From: Dyella solisilvae
GTDB taxonomy: Bacteria; Pseudomonadota; Gammaproteobacteria; Xanthomonadales; Rhodanobacteraceae
Direction of reading: 5' to 3'
DNA: 53,196 nt
Assembly: GCF_003351225.1 (NCBI RefSeq)
Contig: NZ_QQSY01000002.1
Location: forward strand, 404,722 to 457,917
The notes beneath the pieces are model-generated. The model made no database searches. It saw nothing but the letters and a program-made list of their open reading frames with translations, and was not told the DNA's origin. Position numbers and translations under genes: made by a program. This document shows, in pieces, positions 34,586 to 43,900 of this stretch; position 1 is the first letter of the stretch, and every line of letters begins with the position of its first letter.

Positions 34586-35262
34586 GACCCGTTTCTCCGT
34601 TGCAGGCCTTGCAGCAGGTTGAGCTGGCCTTGCATCGCCGAAGCGTCGACACGCAGCGGCGCATCCAGCTGGGGCCAGCCTGTCGTGCCATCCAGGCGCA
34701 TCGCAATGCGCACGATGCGCGGCATCGTACGCACGTCGCCCCAGTGATCATGCCAGTCGCCACGCCCCTGCTCGGTGTCCGGCGCGCGATAACTGAACGA
34801 ACCATCGCGGATGCCATCCACCAGCACTTCCGGCTCGCCCAGCGGGCGCGGTGCGCTGCCATCGGGCGGCATCAGCGCGAAGCGCGCCTCCAGGCGCTGG
34901 CCGCCCTTGCCGTTGGATACCAGCGTCAGCTCCTGCAACTGCGGACCCAGCTTGCCGAGATAGCCAGGCAGCGGGGCGACGAAGCGCATGGTGTGCGCAT
35001 CACCCGTGAAGAACACGGGGTTGCCCTTGTCGTCGTACGACAGGGGCACCGCACGCGCCTGCGCCAGTTCGCGGCGCAGAAACTGTTGCGCCGAGCGCAC
35101 CTGGTCCTGCCGCTGGATGCCGGCTTCACCGGAGCGAACCGCATGCGTGGCGGTGCGCACGCCGCTGTACACGCCGATCAGCAGCAAGGCGAGCAGCGCC
35201 AGGGCGCCCAGCACCTCGAGCAAGGTGAAGCCACCAGCAGCATGGGCGTGACGCCGTGTCAT
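34582..35262 (-). CDS. gspJ: Type II secretion minor pseudopilin GspJ
   Basis: This 226-residue pseudopilin has the prepilin-peptidase site GGFTLLEVLGALALLALLL (cleavage after the second Gly, Glu5 kept) after a short basic, His-rich leader. The globular domain ends in a region typical of GspJ (RIVRIAMRLDGTTGWPQ). The start at 35262 gives the ATGA overlap with gspI; the frame stays open upstream inside gspI. It forms the GspI-J-K tip complex. Confidence 0.92.
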   Translation of the reverse strand: MTRRHAHAAGGFTLLEVLGALALLALLLIGVYSGVRTATHAVRSGEAGIQRQDQVRSAQQFLRRELAQARAVPLSYDDKGNPVFFTGDAHTMRFVAPLPGYLGKLGPQLQELTLVSNGKGGQRLEARFALMPPDGSAPRPLGEPEVLVDGIRDGSFSYRAPDTEQGRGDWHDHWGDVRTMPRIVRIAMRLDGTTGWPQLDAPLRVDASAMQGQLNLLQGLQRRNGS

Positions 35263-35657
35263 GGCGTGTCGGCTTCCGGACCAAGCACGCGCAGCGTGCT
35301 GAAATGGGCCGAGTGCTCGCGCGGGCGATGGCCCCAGAACACGTCCAGGTCGAGCTTCATCATGCGCGCCTGCGCATTCGCGGCTGGCTGCCCGGGACTC
35401 CAGGGGCTCACCACCAGCCGCCAGCGATAGTTGTCGTCGAAGCGTCCCTCGCTGCTGCCCGGCCGCAGCGGCGTGGTGATGTCCACGGTGTCGAGCAGGC
35501 TGCGCGCCCACAACGCGGCCTCGCTGTGGTCATCCGCGTTGCGCGTCAGCGCGATCGATCCACCGGCCACTTTCATCAGCGCTGCGAACACGATCGCCAG
35601 CAGCAGCGTGGCGGCGATCACTTCCAGCAGGCTGAAGCCGCGCGCGCGCCGCATCAT
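35259..35657 (-). CDS. gspI: Type II secretion minor pseudopilin GspI
   Basis: This 132-residue pseudopilin has the cleavage site ARGFSLLEVIAATLLLA and a small C-terminal domain with the WRLVVSPW strand. It overlaps gspH and gspJ by four bases each. GspI nucleates the pseudopilus tip complex. Prepilin peptidase (GspO) is not encoded in the window and must be supplied from elsewhere. Confidence 0.92.
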   Translation of the reverse strand: MMRRARGFSLLEVIAATLLLAIVFAALMKVAGGSIALTRNADDHSEAALWARSLLDTVDITTPLRPGSSEGRFDDNYRWRLVVSPWSPGQPAANAQARMMKLDLDVFWGHRPREHSAHFSTLRVLGPEADTP

Positions 35658-36166
35658 GAATGCGCACCCTGGTCAGCCACACTGACCGCGCCGGTCAGCC
35701 AGGACACGTTGACCTGCCACCGCCGACGATCGCGCTGCAGGGTGACATGCCCGCCAGTGGAACTGCCGTCGGGAAAGAAGCGGATGCGCCCGGTGTAGCT
35801 GTTGACCTGGTCTTCCTTCGCGCTGGTGATGCCAATGCGCATGCCCGACGGCAACCGCACCGGCTTGCCATCGCCGACACGGTAGGTGTTGTCGCGCGTG
35901 TTCACGTCGAAGGTGCGCTCTTCGCCATGCACGATCGCCTGCGCTCGCGTGGCGCGCAGCGCGCCGGCCAGCTCGCCGCTGGCCGCGCTCACGCGCGCGC
36001 TGGCCAATCCCTGGTTGACCGACACCGCCACAGCCGCGGCGGCGATCCCGATCAGCAGGATCACCGCGAGCATCTCCAGCAGGGTGAAGCCCTGCGGCGC
36101 GCGCACGCATCGCCGCTCGCGCGATGCGAGGCGAAGGCGGGATGCGTTGGCCGCAAGGGCAGACAT
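35654..36166 (-). CDS. gspH: Type II secretion minor pseudopilin GspH
   Basis: This 170-residue pseudopilin has the site PQGFTLLEMLAVILLIG preceded by a leader of about 25 residues, longer than usual and rich in Arg. Its globular domain contains RATRAQAIVHGEERTFDV, the typical GspH strand block. It starts two bases after the gspG stop and overlaps gspI by four. The long leader could mean the true start is further in, but no internal ATG precedes the cleavage site. Confidence 0.92.
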   Translation of the reverse strand: MSALAANASRLRLASRERRCVRAPQGFTLLEMLAVILLIGIAAAAVAVSVNQGLASARVSAASGELAGALRATRAQAIVHGEERTFDVNTRDNTYRVGDGKPVRLPSGMRIGITSAKEDQVNSYTGRIRFFPDGSSTGGHVTLQRDRRRWQVNVSWLTGAVSVADQGAHS

Positions 36167-36168
36167 GC

Positions 36169-36594
36169 TTACTGCCAGTTGCCCACGTCGGCGTTGTAAC
36201 CGTCGCCGCCGGGCTTGCCGTCCTGGCCGTAGAAGATCAGGTCGAAGCTGCCGTGGTCACCCGGGTACTTGTAGCCGAAGTCGTGGCCCCAGGGATCATG
36301 CAGCTCCGATTCCTTCGCATACGGGCCCTGCCAGTTGCGCGCGGTCGGCGGACGCACAAGCAGGTCCTGCAGCTGCTGCGGCGGCGTGCCGTTGTCCAGA
36401 GCGTAGTTCTCGATCTTCTGGCTGAGCGTGGTGAGCTGCGCCTTGCCGGCGCCGTACTTGCCCTTGTCGACGTTCTTGCCGACCTGGGTCACCACCACCG
36501 CGCCGATGATGCCGATCAGCACGATCACCGCCAGCATCTCCAGCAGGGTGAAGCCACGGGCGGCGCCAGCACGGCGGAAATTCCTTGGTTGCAT
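36169..36594 (-). CDS. gspG: Type II secretion major pseudopilin GspG
   Basis: This 141-residue protein has the cleavage site ARGFTLLEMLAVIVLIG and the conserved GspG C-terminal part (RPPTARNWQGPYAKESELHD, then PWGHDFGYKYPGDHGSFDL). It has family-typical length and is the main subunit of the pseudopilus fibre. I chose ATG 36594 because GAGG lies six bases upstream; ATG 36609 and TTG 36612 would only lengthen the leader. Confidence 0.95.
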   Translation of the reverse strand: MQPRNFRRAGAARGFTLLEMLAVIVLIGIIGAVVVTQVGKNVDKGKYGAGKAQLTTLSQKIENYALDNGTPPQQLQDLLVRPPTARNWQGPYAKESELHDPWGHDFGYKYPGDHGSFDLIFYGQDGKPGGDGYNADVGNWQ

Positions 36595-36625
36595 GAAGTA
36601 CCTCGTCATCAATCGTCAATTGGCG

Positions 36626-37843
36626 TTACTGGATGTTGCTGGTCAGGCTGAGCAACGGCAGCAGGATCGCCGCCATGATGATCGCCACCAGCACCGTCAT
36701 CACGATGGTCAGCGCCGGCACCAGCGCAGCGAGCAGGCGATCGATCGCGCGGCGGCTCTCCAGGTCAAAGGTGTCGGCCACCTTGAGCAGCATGGTGTCG
36801 AGCTGGCCGGCCTCCTCGCCCACCTGCACCATCTGCACGGCCAGGCGTGGAAAGCGTTGCGACTGCGACAGCGCCAGGCTCAACCCGGCGCCGCCCTTGA
36901 CCTGCTCGGCGGCCTGCTCCAGCGCCTGGTCCAGCGCGCGGTTGGCGGTGACCTGGCGCGCGATGCCCAGCGCGGAAAGCAGCGGGACGCCGTTCTTGAG
37001 CAGCGTGCCGACCGTGCGCGCAATACGTGCGGTCTGGACCTTCAACATCAGCGGACCGACCACGCGCACGGTGAGCAGGCGCGCATGCCAGGCCAGCTGC
37101 ATCGCTGGGTCACGCAGCCGCGCGCGCGCGATGAGCACGCCAAGCACCAGCAGGATCAGGATCGCCCACCACCACGACTGCAGCGCGCCACCCAGCGTGA
37201 GCACGGCCTGGGTGATCCACGGGATCGGCACCTGCATGTCCTGGAAGATCGGCACGAACTGCGGCACCACGTAGGCCAGCAACAACAGCAGCGAGCCGAG
37301 CACGCCCACCAGCAGGAAGGCGGGGTAGATCAGCGCGTTGATAATGCTGCCGCGCAGTTGCTGCGAACGCTCCAGGTAATCGGCCAGGCGCCGCAGCGTT
37401 TCCTCCAGCGAACCGCCGGCCTCGCCTGCGCGCACCAGGCTCACGTACAGCTTGGGAAACACGCCGTGCTCGTCGTCCAGCGCCTGCGACAGCGGCGTGC
37501 CGCCGCGCACGCGGTCGCGCACACGCTCGATGAGTTTTTTGGCGCGCTCGCCCTCGGGCAGCTCCATCAGGATGCCCAAAGCGCGATCCAGCGGCTGGCC
37601 GGCGCCGAGCAAGGTGGCGAGCTGATGGGTGAACAGCGCGAGCTGGTCGCCGGTGAACTGCCCGCGCCGAAACAACGCCGCCAGCCCGCTGCCGCCGCCT
37701 TCAAGCTCGGCTGCGCGAGCGTCCAGCGGCGTGTGGCCCTGGTCCTGCAGCCGGCTCACCACCTCCTCAAGGCTGGTGGCCTCCATCTGGCCCTGCAGCA
37801 TTTCGCCGGCAGCGCTGACGGCGCGGTAGCGGAACTGGGTCAT
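36626..37843 (-). CDS. gspF: Type II secretion inner-membrane platform protein GspF
   Basis: This 405-residue polytopic protein has two repeated cytoplasmic helical domains. The first ends near LYVSLVRAGEAGGSLEETL and the second near FPRLAVQMVQVGEEAGQLD. Three membrane segments lie between and after them. It is the platform core with GspL and GspM. The start at 37843 (MTQFRYRAVS) is the family N-terminus; the open frame continues upstream through a repeat and is not coding. A 159-base gap with two strong hairpins separates it from gspE, the only sizeable gap in the operon. Confidence 0.95.
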   Translation of the reverse strand: MTQFRYRAVSAAGEMLQGQMEATSLEEVVSRLQDQGHTPLDARAAELEGGGSGLAALFRRGQFTGDQLALFTHQLATLLGAGQPLDRALGILMELPEGERAKKLIERVRDRVRGGTPLSQALDDEHGVFPKLYVSLVRAGEAGGSLEETLRRLADYLERSQQLRGSIINALIYPAFLLVGVLGSLLLLLAYVVPQFVPIFQDMQVPIPWITQAVLTLGGALQSWWWAILILLVLGVLIARARLRDPAMQLAWHARLLTVRVVGPLMLKVQTARIARTVGTLLKNGVPLLSALGIARQVTANRALDQALEQAAEQVKGGAGLSLALSQSQRFPRLAVQMVQVGEEAGQLDTMLLKVADTFDLESRRAIDRLLAALVPALTIVMTVLVAIIMAAILLPLLSLTSNIQ

Positions 37844-37857
37844 GGCATCGCCCTCTT

Positions 37858-37992
37858 CCTCTCCCCTTCGGGGAGAGGACCGAGGTGAGTGGTCGGGCCT
37901 TGCGGGCACATTGCCAAGAGCGACGAGGCGCAATTCAACGCTTTCGCGAGCACCCACCCCTCACCCCAACCCTCTCCCCGGAGGGGAGAGGG
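37858..37992. repeat. Palindromic repeat pair between gspE and gspF
   Basis: There are two strong palindromes. CCTCTCCCC-TTC-GGGGAGAGG lies at 37858-37878 (9-base arms), and CCCTCTCCCC-GGA-GGGGAGAGGG at 37970-37992 (10-base arms), with CACCCCTCACCCC before the second. This is a common interspersed repeat in proteobacterial genomes. It interrupts an otherwise tightly packed operon. Confidence 0.85.
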
Positions 37993-38002
37993 AGTGACCC
38001 TG

Positions 38003-39736
38003 TCAGCTCTCCTGCGTGACACGCAGCACCTCCTCGATGGTGGTGATGCCTGCCACCGCCTTGGCGATGCCGTCCTCGTACATCGTGCGCATGCCTTCGG
38101 CGCGGGCCTGTCGTTCGACCTCACCGGCGTCGGCATGCTGCATCACCAGTCGTCGCAGGGGATCGCTCATCACGAGGAATTCCATGATGGCGCGACGGCC
38201 GCGATAACCGGTGGGATTGGCGGCGCTGCTGCCCGGCCGCCACAGACGGATCGGGCGTTCGTTGGTGTATTTGTGCAACTCGAACTGCTCGACCACCTCC
38301 GGCAACGCCTCGTACGGAATCGCCGTTTCCGGATCGAGCCGGCGCACCAGGCGCTGGGCGAGGATGCCGTTGACGGTGGAGCCGAGCAGGTAATCCTCCA
38401 CGCCCATGTCGAGCAGGCGCGTGATGCCGCCAGCGGCGCTGTTGGTGTGCAGCGTGGACAGCACCAGGTGGCCGGTGAGCGCGGACTGGATCGCGATGCG
38501 GCAGGTTTCCAGGTCGCGCATTTCGCCGATCATGATCACGTCGGGATCCTGGCGCACGATCGAACGCAGCGCGCCCGCGAAATCCAGCCCGATCTGCGGC
38601 TTCACCTGGATCTGGTTGATGCCTTCGATCTGGTATTCGACCGGATCCTCGACGGTGATGATCTTCACGTCGGGCGTGTTGATCTTCGACAGCGCGGTGT
38701 ACAGCGTGGTGGTCTTGCCCGAACCGGTCGGGCCGGTGACCAGCAGGATGCCGTGCGGGCGTTCCAGCACGTCGACGAAGCGCTGCTGGAAGTTGTCGGT
38801 GAAACCAAGCGAGGCGAAGTCGAATACCACCGACTCACGGTCGAGGATGCGCATCACCACCGATTCGCCGAAGCTGGTGGGCACGGTGGATACGCGAAGA
38901 TCCAGCTCCTTGCCCTGCACGCGCAACTGGATGCGGCCATCCTGCGGCAGGCGTCGCTCGGCGATGTTGAGCTTGGCCATGATCTTCACGCGGGAGATCA
39001 CCGCGGCGGTGGAACTGGAGGGCGGCGCTTCGACCTCGTGCAACACGCCGTCGATGCGATAGCGCACCTTCAGGCGGTTCTCGAACGGCTCGATGTGCAC
39101 GTCGGAGGCGCGCTGCTCGACCGCGCGCTGCAGGATGAGGTTGACCAGGCGGATCACCGGCGCCTCGGAGGCGAGGTCGCGCAGGTGCTCGACGTCGTCC
39201 TCCACCGCGGCGCTGCCGTCGAGGTTCTCCACGATGGCGCCCATCGCCGAGCGCCCGGAGCCGTAGTAGCGCTCGATCAGGTCGTCGATCTCCGAGCGCA
39301 GGCCGATGCGCAAGGCCACCGGCCGGCCGGCGGCCAGCTGGATCGCCTGCAGCGGATAGGGGTCGGCCGGGTCGGCCACCACCACCGCCAGCCCGTCGTC
39401 GCCCACGCGCACGGGCACGATGTGTTGCTGCTTGAGGAAACGGGTGGAGATGTCGAGCTCGGCCGGCGGCAGCTCCGCCGCCTCGCGGGCCGACAACAGC
39501 GGGGTATGGAGCAGTTCGGACCAGGCCTCGGCAAGATCGCGTTCGGAGACCAGTCCCAGACGCGCCATCAACGCCGTGAGCGTGCCCTCGGGCGACTCTT
39601 CGTGAAGGCGGCGTGCACGGGCAAGGTCGGATTCCTTCAGCCGCCCACGCGAGACCAGCAGCGCACACACCGCTGCTTCACGGCTTTCCGTCGCCGTTCC
39701 CCCCTCACTGACCGCTGGCTTTGCAACCACCGCCAT
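38003..39736 (-). CDS. gspE: Type II secretion ATPase GspE
   Basis: This 577-residue cytoplasmic ATPase has an N-terminal GspL-binding domain, Walker A GPTGSGKTT (335-343), the Asp-box ITVEDPVEYQIEGINQIQV, a Walker B-like IMIGEMRD (401-408) and the His box LHTNSAAGGITRLLD. The region that in many GspE proteins carries a Cys4 zinc site (near 465-515) has no Cys; only Cys24 and Cys412 exist in the protein. The start at 39736 gives the expected N-terminus with GGGGTG upstream; the frame continues upstream without support. It is the first gene of the T2SS operon. Confidence 0.95.
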   Translation of the reverse strand: MAVVAKPAVSEGGTATESREAAVCALLVSRGRLKESDLARARRLHEESPEGTLTALMARLGLVSERDLAEAWSELLHTPLLSAREAAELPPAELDISTRFLKQQHIVPVRVGDDGLAVVVADPADPYPLQAIQLAAGRPVALRIGLRSEIDDLIERYYGSGRSAMGAIVENLDGSAAVEDDVEHLRDLASEAPVIRLVNLILQRAVEQRASDVHIEPFENRLKVRYRIDGVLHEVEAPPSSSTAAVISRVKIMAKLNIAERRLPQDGRIQLRVQGKELDLRVSTVPTSFGESVVMRILDRESVVFDFASLGFTDNFQQRFVDVLERPHGILLVTGPTGSGKTTTLYTALSKINTPDVKIITVEDPVEYQIEGINQIQVKPQIGLDFAGALRSIVRQDPDVIMIGEMRDLETCRIAIQSALTGHLVLSTLHTNSAAGGITRLLDMGVEDYLLGSTVNGILAQRLVRRLDPETAIPYEALPEVVEQFELHKYTNERPIRLWRPGSSAANPTGYRGRRAIMEFLVMSDPLRRLVMQHADAGEVERQARAEGMRTMYEDGIAKAVAGITTIEEVLRVTQES

Positions 39737-40109
39737 GCGTTCACCCCGCTTCGTGTTGCTGTCCAGGCTTCGATCACGCCGCCCCCACGGCGTCGAAAGC
39801 GCATTGGTAACACACCCGTCTGGCGCCGCGCGAGCACGGTTTCTCACCCTGCCTCACGAATCTCGACCACGGCTTGATCCGGACGTTCAACGCGTGGCGC
39901 AGGGTAGGTGGGTTCCATGACGATTCAAGGCACGGCCCCCAGGACACGATCCTGAAGAGGCGTCCGGCCGAAACCCATGGCAAAAACGTACGGGCAGGCG
40001 GCGTCCAATCGCCATATCTTGCGACCATGGGCGGCTCCCGGCACGGCGCGGGTGTTCCCCATCCGGTCGCTCTGGGACAATCCCTCCTTTCATCCGCCCC
40101 ACCCTACCC
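39737..40109. other. Divergent intergenic region between gspE and tatD
   Basis: About 370 bases upstream of both genes. It should carry the T2SS operon promoter on the minus strand and the tatD promoter on the plus strand. I could not pick out a convincing -35/-10 pair, operator or riboswitch. No credible gene lies here. Confidence 0.6.
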
Positions 40110-40904
40110 ATGCAGCTGATCGACATAGGCGCCAATCTCACCCACGAATCGTTCCACCACGATTTCGACGACGTCATGCGGCGCGCGAAGGAGCGGGGGG
40201 TGGTGCAGTTGATGGTCACCGGCGCCTCGCGCGAGGGCAGCACGCACGCGGTGGCGTTGGCCGAGGCGCATCCGGGCGTGCTGTATGCCACCGCCGGCGT
40301 GCATCCGCACCACGCGATCGATTACGACGACGCCACGGATGCCCTGCTGCGCGAGCTGGCCACGCACGAAGCAGTGCGCGCCGTGGGCGAGACCGGGCTG
40401 GACTACAACCGCAACTACTCGCCGCGCGACGTGCAACTGGCGGTGTTCGAGCGCCAGCTGCAGATAGCGGTGGACGTGGCCAAGCCGGTGTTCCTGCACC
40501 AGCGCGACGCGCACCACGACTTCATCGCCGTGCTGCGCCGTTACCGCGACAGGCTGCCGGGCGCGGTGGTGCACTGCTTCACCGATAGCGGCGCGGCGCT
40601 GCGCGACTACCTTGCGCTGGACTGCCACGTCGGCATCACTGGCTGGATCTGCGACGAGCGGCGCGGCACGCACCTGCGCGAGCTGGTGAAGGACATTCCA
40701 GCCAACCGCCTGATGATCGAGACGGACGCGCCCTACCTGCTGCCGCGCACCGTGCGCCCGCAGCCCGCACATCGCCGTAATGAGCCGATGTTCCTGCGGC
40801 ACATCTGCGAGGAGATCGCACGGGACCGCGGCGAACCGGCGGAGCTCACGGCCGCCAACAGCACGGCCACGGCGCGCGCCTTCTTCGGACTGCCCGACGC
40901 CTGA
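40110..40904 (+). CDS. tatD: TatD family DNase
   Basis: This 264-residue TIM-barrel metal hydrolase has GVHPHH (63-68), Glu94 in GETGLDYNR, His130 in FLHQRDAH, His155 in VVHCFTDS and Asp206 in IETDAPYL, the full ligand set of the TatD family. The N-terminus IDIGANLTHESF is that of true TatD rather than YcfH or YjjV. TatD is a cytoplasmic 3'-5' exonuclease on single-stranded DNA or RNA, linked to oxidative damage repair, not to Tat export. No tatABC genes are nearby. Confidence 0.93.
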   Translation: MQLIDIGANLTHESFHHDFDDVMRRAKERGVVQLMVTGASREGSTHAVALAEAHPGVLYATAGVHPHHAIDYDDATDALLRELATHEAVRAVGETGLDYNRNYSPRDVQLAVFERQLQIAVDVAKPVFLHQRDAHHDFIAVLRRYRDRLPGAVVHCFTDSGAALRDYLALDCHVGITGWICDERRGTHLRELVKDIPANRLMIETDAPYLLPRTVRPQPAHRRNEPMFLRHICEEIARDRGEPAELTAANSTATARAFFGLPDA

Positions 40905-40931
40905 GCCGCCCGGGGCTGCTCTTGGCCGGCC

Positions 40932-43900
40932 CTAGCGGCCCGGCCCCATCGCAAGGGTGCTGCCGGGCGGCGCCGGCAACCACAGTTCGAGGATGTTGCC
41001 AGGCCCTCCGAGGGAGGCCGGCATCGGCACGACCTGCAGTCCCTGCATGCCCTGGACACGCGTCGGCAGATAGCTCTTCAGCGCCCTCGCGCACGCTTCG
41101 CCCGCCGGGCGATACAGCAGCGCCGGACGCGACCAGGCGGCCGGCGCACTCTCGCCCTGTAGCTTGGCCGACTCCACCACGTTCTCGACCCCGGGCACGA
41201 TCAGTCCGACGGCGCGCGCGGCGGCGACCACCGCCCGCGTCTGCCCGGGCTGGCTGTCCTGGTAGATCTGCGTATAGAGCACGAAGCGTTGCGTGGCGCT
41301 GGCGGCGCATAGCGTCCGCGCCTGCATCTCCGCTCCGGCGCGAAGCGAGCTGGCGGCCAACCCAGGAGAAATCGTGGCGCCGGCCATGGACTGCACGCTT
41401 GCCGGCGCACTGCGTTGGACTGCGAGGTTGACCGGCGCCACGGCGGCCAGCGAGATCCCGTCGCGGGCGATCACGTCGGAGCCCTCCTCGCCCGGGATGC
41501 CGGGCCGCGCGGCCACCGGCGGATCGGGGGTCGCGACGTCGCCGGTCATCACAGCCGGGCCCAGTCCGGCGACGGCCGATGGATCAGCGGCAGCCGCTGC
41601 GCCAACGGGTGGTGGCGGCGGTGGCGGTGGCGGCGACGGGAGTGTCGCCTCCGGCGTAGTCGCGCCAGCGATATTGCCGGCGCCGCCTTCGGGAGCCGGC
41701 GCCGGTTCCGGCGCCACGATCGGTGTCGGGGCACTCCAGGTTGCATAGTCGGCAAACGAATCGCCCACGTGCAGATTGACCCGGCCGGCGCCCTGCAGGA
41801 GCACGCCATCCTGCAGGCAACGACTTTGCAGCGTGGCGTCCGTGGTCTTGTCGCACAGACCCTTCAGCAGGCCGAACAAGGCGTGCATGGTCTGGATGTC
41901 GTCGTCTCCGGCCGCAAACTCAGCAACGGCGGAATCGACCAGCCGAATCCTGCCGTCCAGCTCCCAGTCAAAGCCCTTGCTCACCCGCTCGGTCGAGCCC
42001 AGGTCCGAGAGCAGCGCGTCGGCCTGGCTGGCGAACGCGGCCTGCGACTGCATCTCCTTTTCGCGGTGCGCATCCAGCGCCTGCCAACCCGCCAGCAGCG
42101 CGGTAAGTACGGCGCCTGCTCCCAGAGATGCGCCTACCGTGCCGGCGATGCGGCGCGAACGCGATGGCGGCGTCTCCGGTGGCGCGAGCTTGGCCACTTC
42201 GGTGCCCACCACCTCGGCGCTCCACGCCCACTGGAAGGCATGGTCGAGCACTGCCTGGTCAATCGGCTGGCCCAGCGCGCCACCGAGATGGAAGTAGCTC
42301 TCCCATTCCTCCTCGCTGAAGAACTGGTTGAGCGTGCTTTGTTGGGGAAAGCCCGGATTGCGGTCGGCGTATCCGGCCACGTCCAGCGGCAGGTCTTCTT
42401 CGCAATGCGGCTTGACGATCAGAAGCGCGCCGCGCGAACCATCGCCGTATCTGATGCGCGCCAGCAGCAGCGACTGCGAGCCGCGCTCGGGCTGGATGCT
42501 GTCCGGGGTGCCGAAGCACGCGCCCAACTCCCCGCCCGCCAGCGCGGTCAGGCTGGCGGGGCTGACGAACTCGATGGCGGCGTCGTAGTCGATGCGCGCC
42601 TTGCGGATCAGGTTCTCCACGTCGCCGAACACATAGGTCGGGTCCGCGCCGCAATCGGCCATGATGATCAGCGGCAGGCGCCGCTTGAGCAGGGCATACA
42701 CGCCGGTGTTGTCGAAGTGGCCGCCATCGGAGACATACCAGCGCGGATCGCGCAGGCCGGGGAACCACGCGAACATCTCCGACAGCATGGCCAGATACTT
42801 CTGCACGCCAGGCTCGATCTTGCGCAACAGGCCCGCCCAGCCGCCGCCTCTTTGAGCATGTGGTTTTTTCAGCGGATCGCGTTGCCAGTAGCCCAGGCGC
42901 AAGCCGCTCAGGAACATCAGGGCGGCCAGACCCGAGTTGGTGAACGACCCCATGCCGGTGCCAATCGCAGCGCCCGAAATGGCGACCCACTGCGCCAGCG
43001 TGGCATGTTTCTGGAAGTCCTCCACTGCATCGCTTGGCGGCTGCGTGCCAACCTCGATGCCCAGCGCACTCACCGTCAGGCACACGCCCTTGCGGTCGGC
43101 ATTGAAGGTGCCGGTGCGGTCATCGCGGGTCTGGTTGATGCAGCAGTTGATGAGGTGGATGGGTCCGCCGGCGGCGTACGGTTGGTAATCGCCCAGCGCG
43201 ACGTCGTCGTGCTTCAGTTGCTCGGTCACCTTGCGGATATCGGCGGTCCGCGCCGGCGTGCTCTCGTCGAGCACCGAATCCACGAAGCGGTAGTTGGTGG
43301 CTTGCGCTCGCCGGTCATTGCCGACCGACACATAGGTGCGCGCAAGCCGCGAGCGATAGAAAAAGTGCAGCGACGAGCGGTTGAGCTGCTGCAGGTCGAG
43401 ACCGTTCAACAGCAGGTACGCCACCACGCCAAGCAATATCGCCGCCCAGCGCATCCACGGCGCCGCCGGCAGACCGGGTATCACATGCACATTGGTTGAG
43501 AACACCAGGATTTGCAGCAGGGTCAGCCAGAACAGGCCGATCGCCAGCACCAGCAATGCGCCGCATACATTCGCCACTTCCAGCAGCGGCAGCTTTTTCA
43601 GCCAGCCGTCCGCGGAGGCCGTCTGCACCACCGGCAAGCCGAAGCGACCCAGCCCCAGCAGCAGCGCGGCCACGCCAGCGCCGAGGCCCACATGAAAACT
43701 GCCGTGGTTGCCGAGATCGACGTCAAGCAGATAGCGGATATGCCAGCTGGTCATGTCGAGCGCGCCGAGCACGGCGCAGAGCAGGCTCAGCGTGAGGCAT
43801 CCGGCCAGAAAGTTGATGAAGGCGACGCGGCGAATCTCGTCGAGGCGATCCTTGCCTCCCCAGCGCGCCCAGCACCAACCCGCGATGGCGGGCGTGAGCA

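Noticed and set aside
37889-39877. 662-codon plus-strand frame opposite gspE
   Set aside because: Antisense to the Walker-motif-bearing ATPase gene; the start lies in the interspersed palindromic repeat.
40110-40904. Twin-arginine export role for the TatD gene
   Set aside because: TatD is a nuclease named for operon position in E. coli. No tatABC genes are present here.
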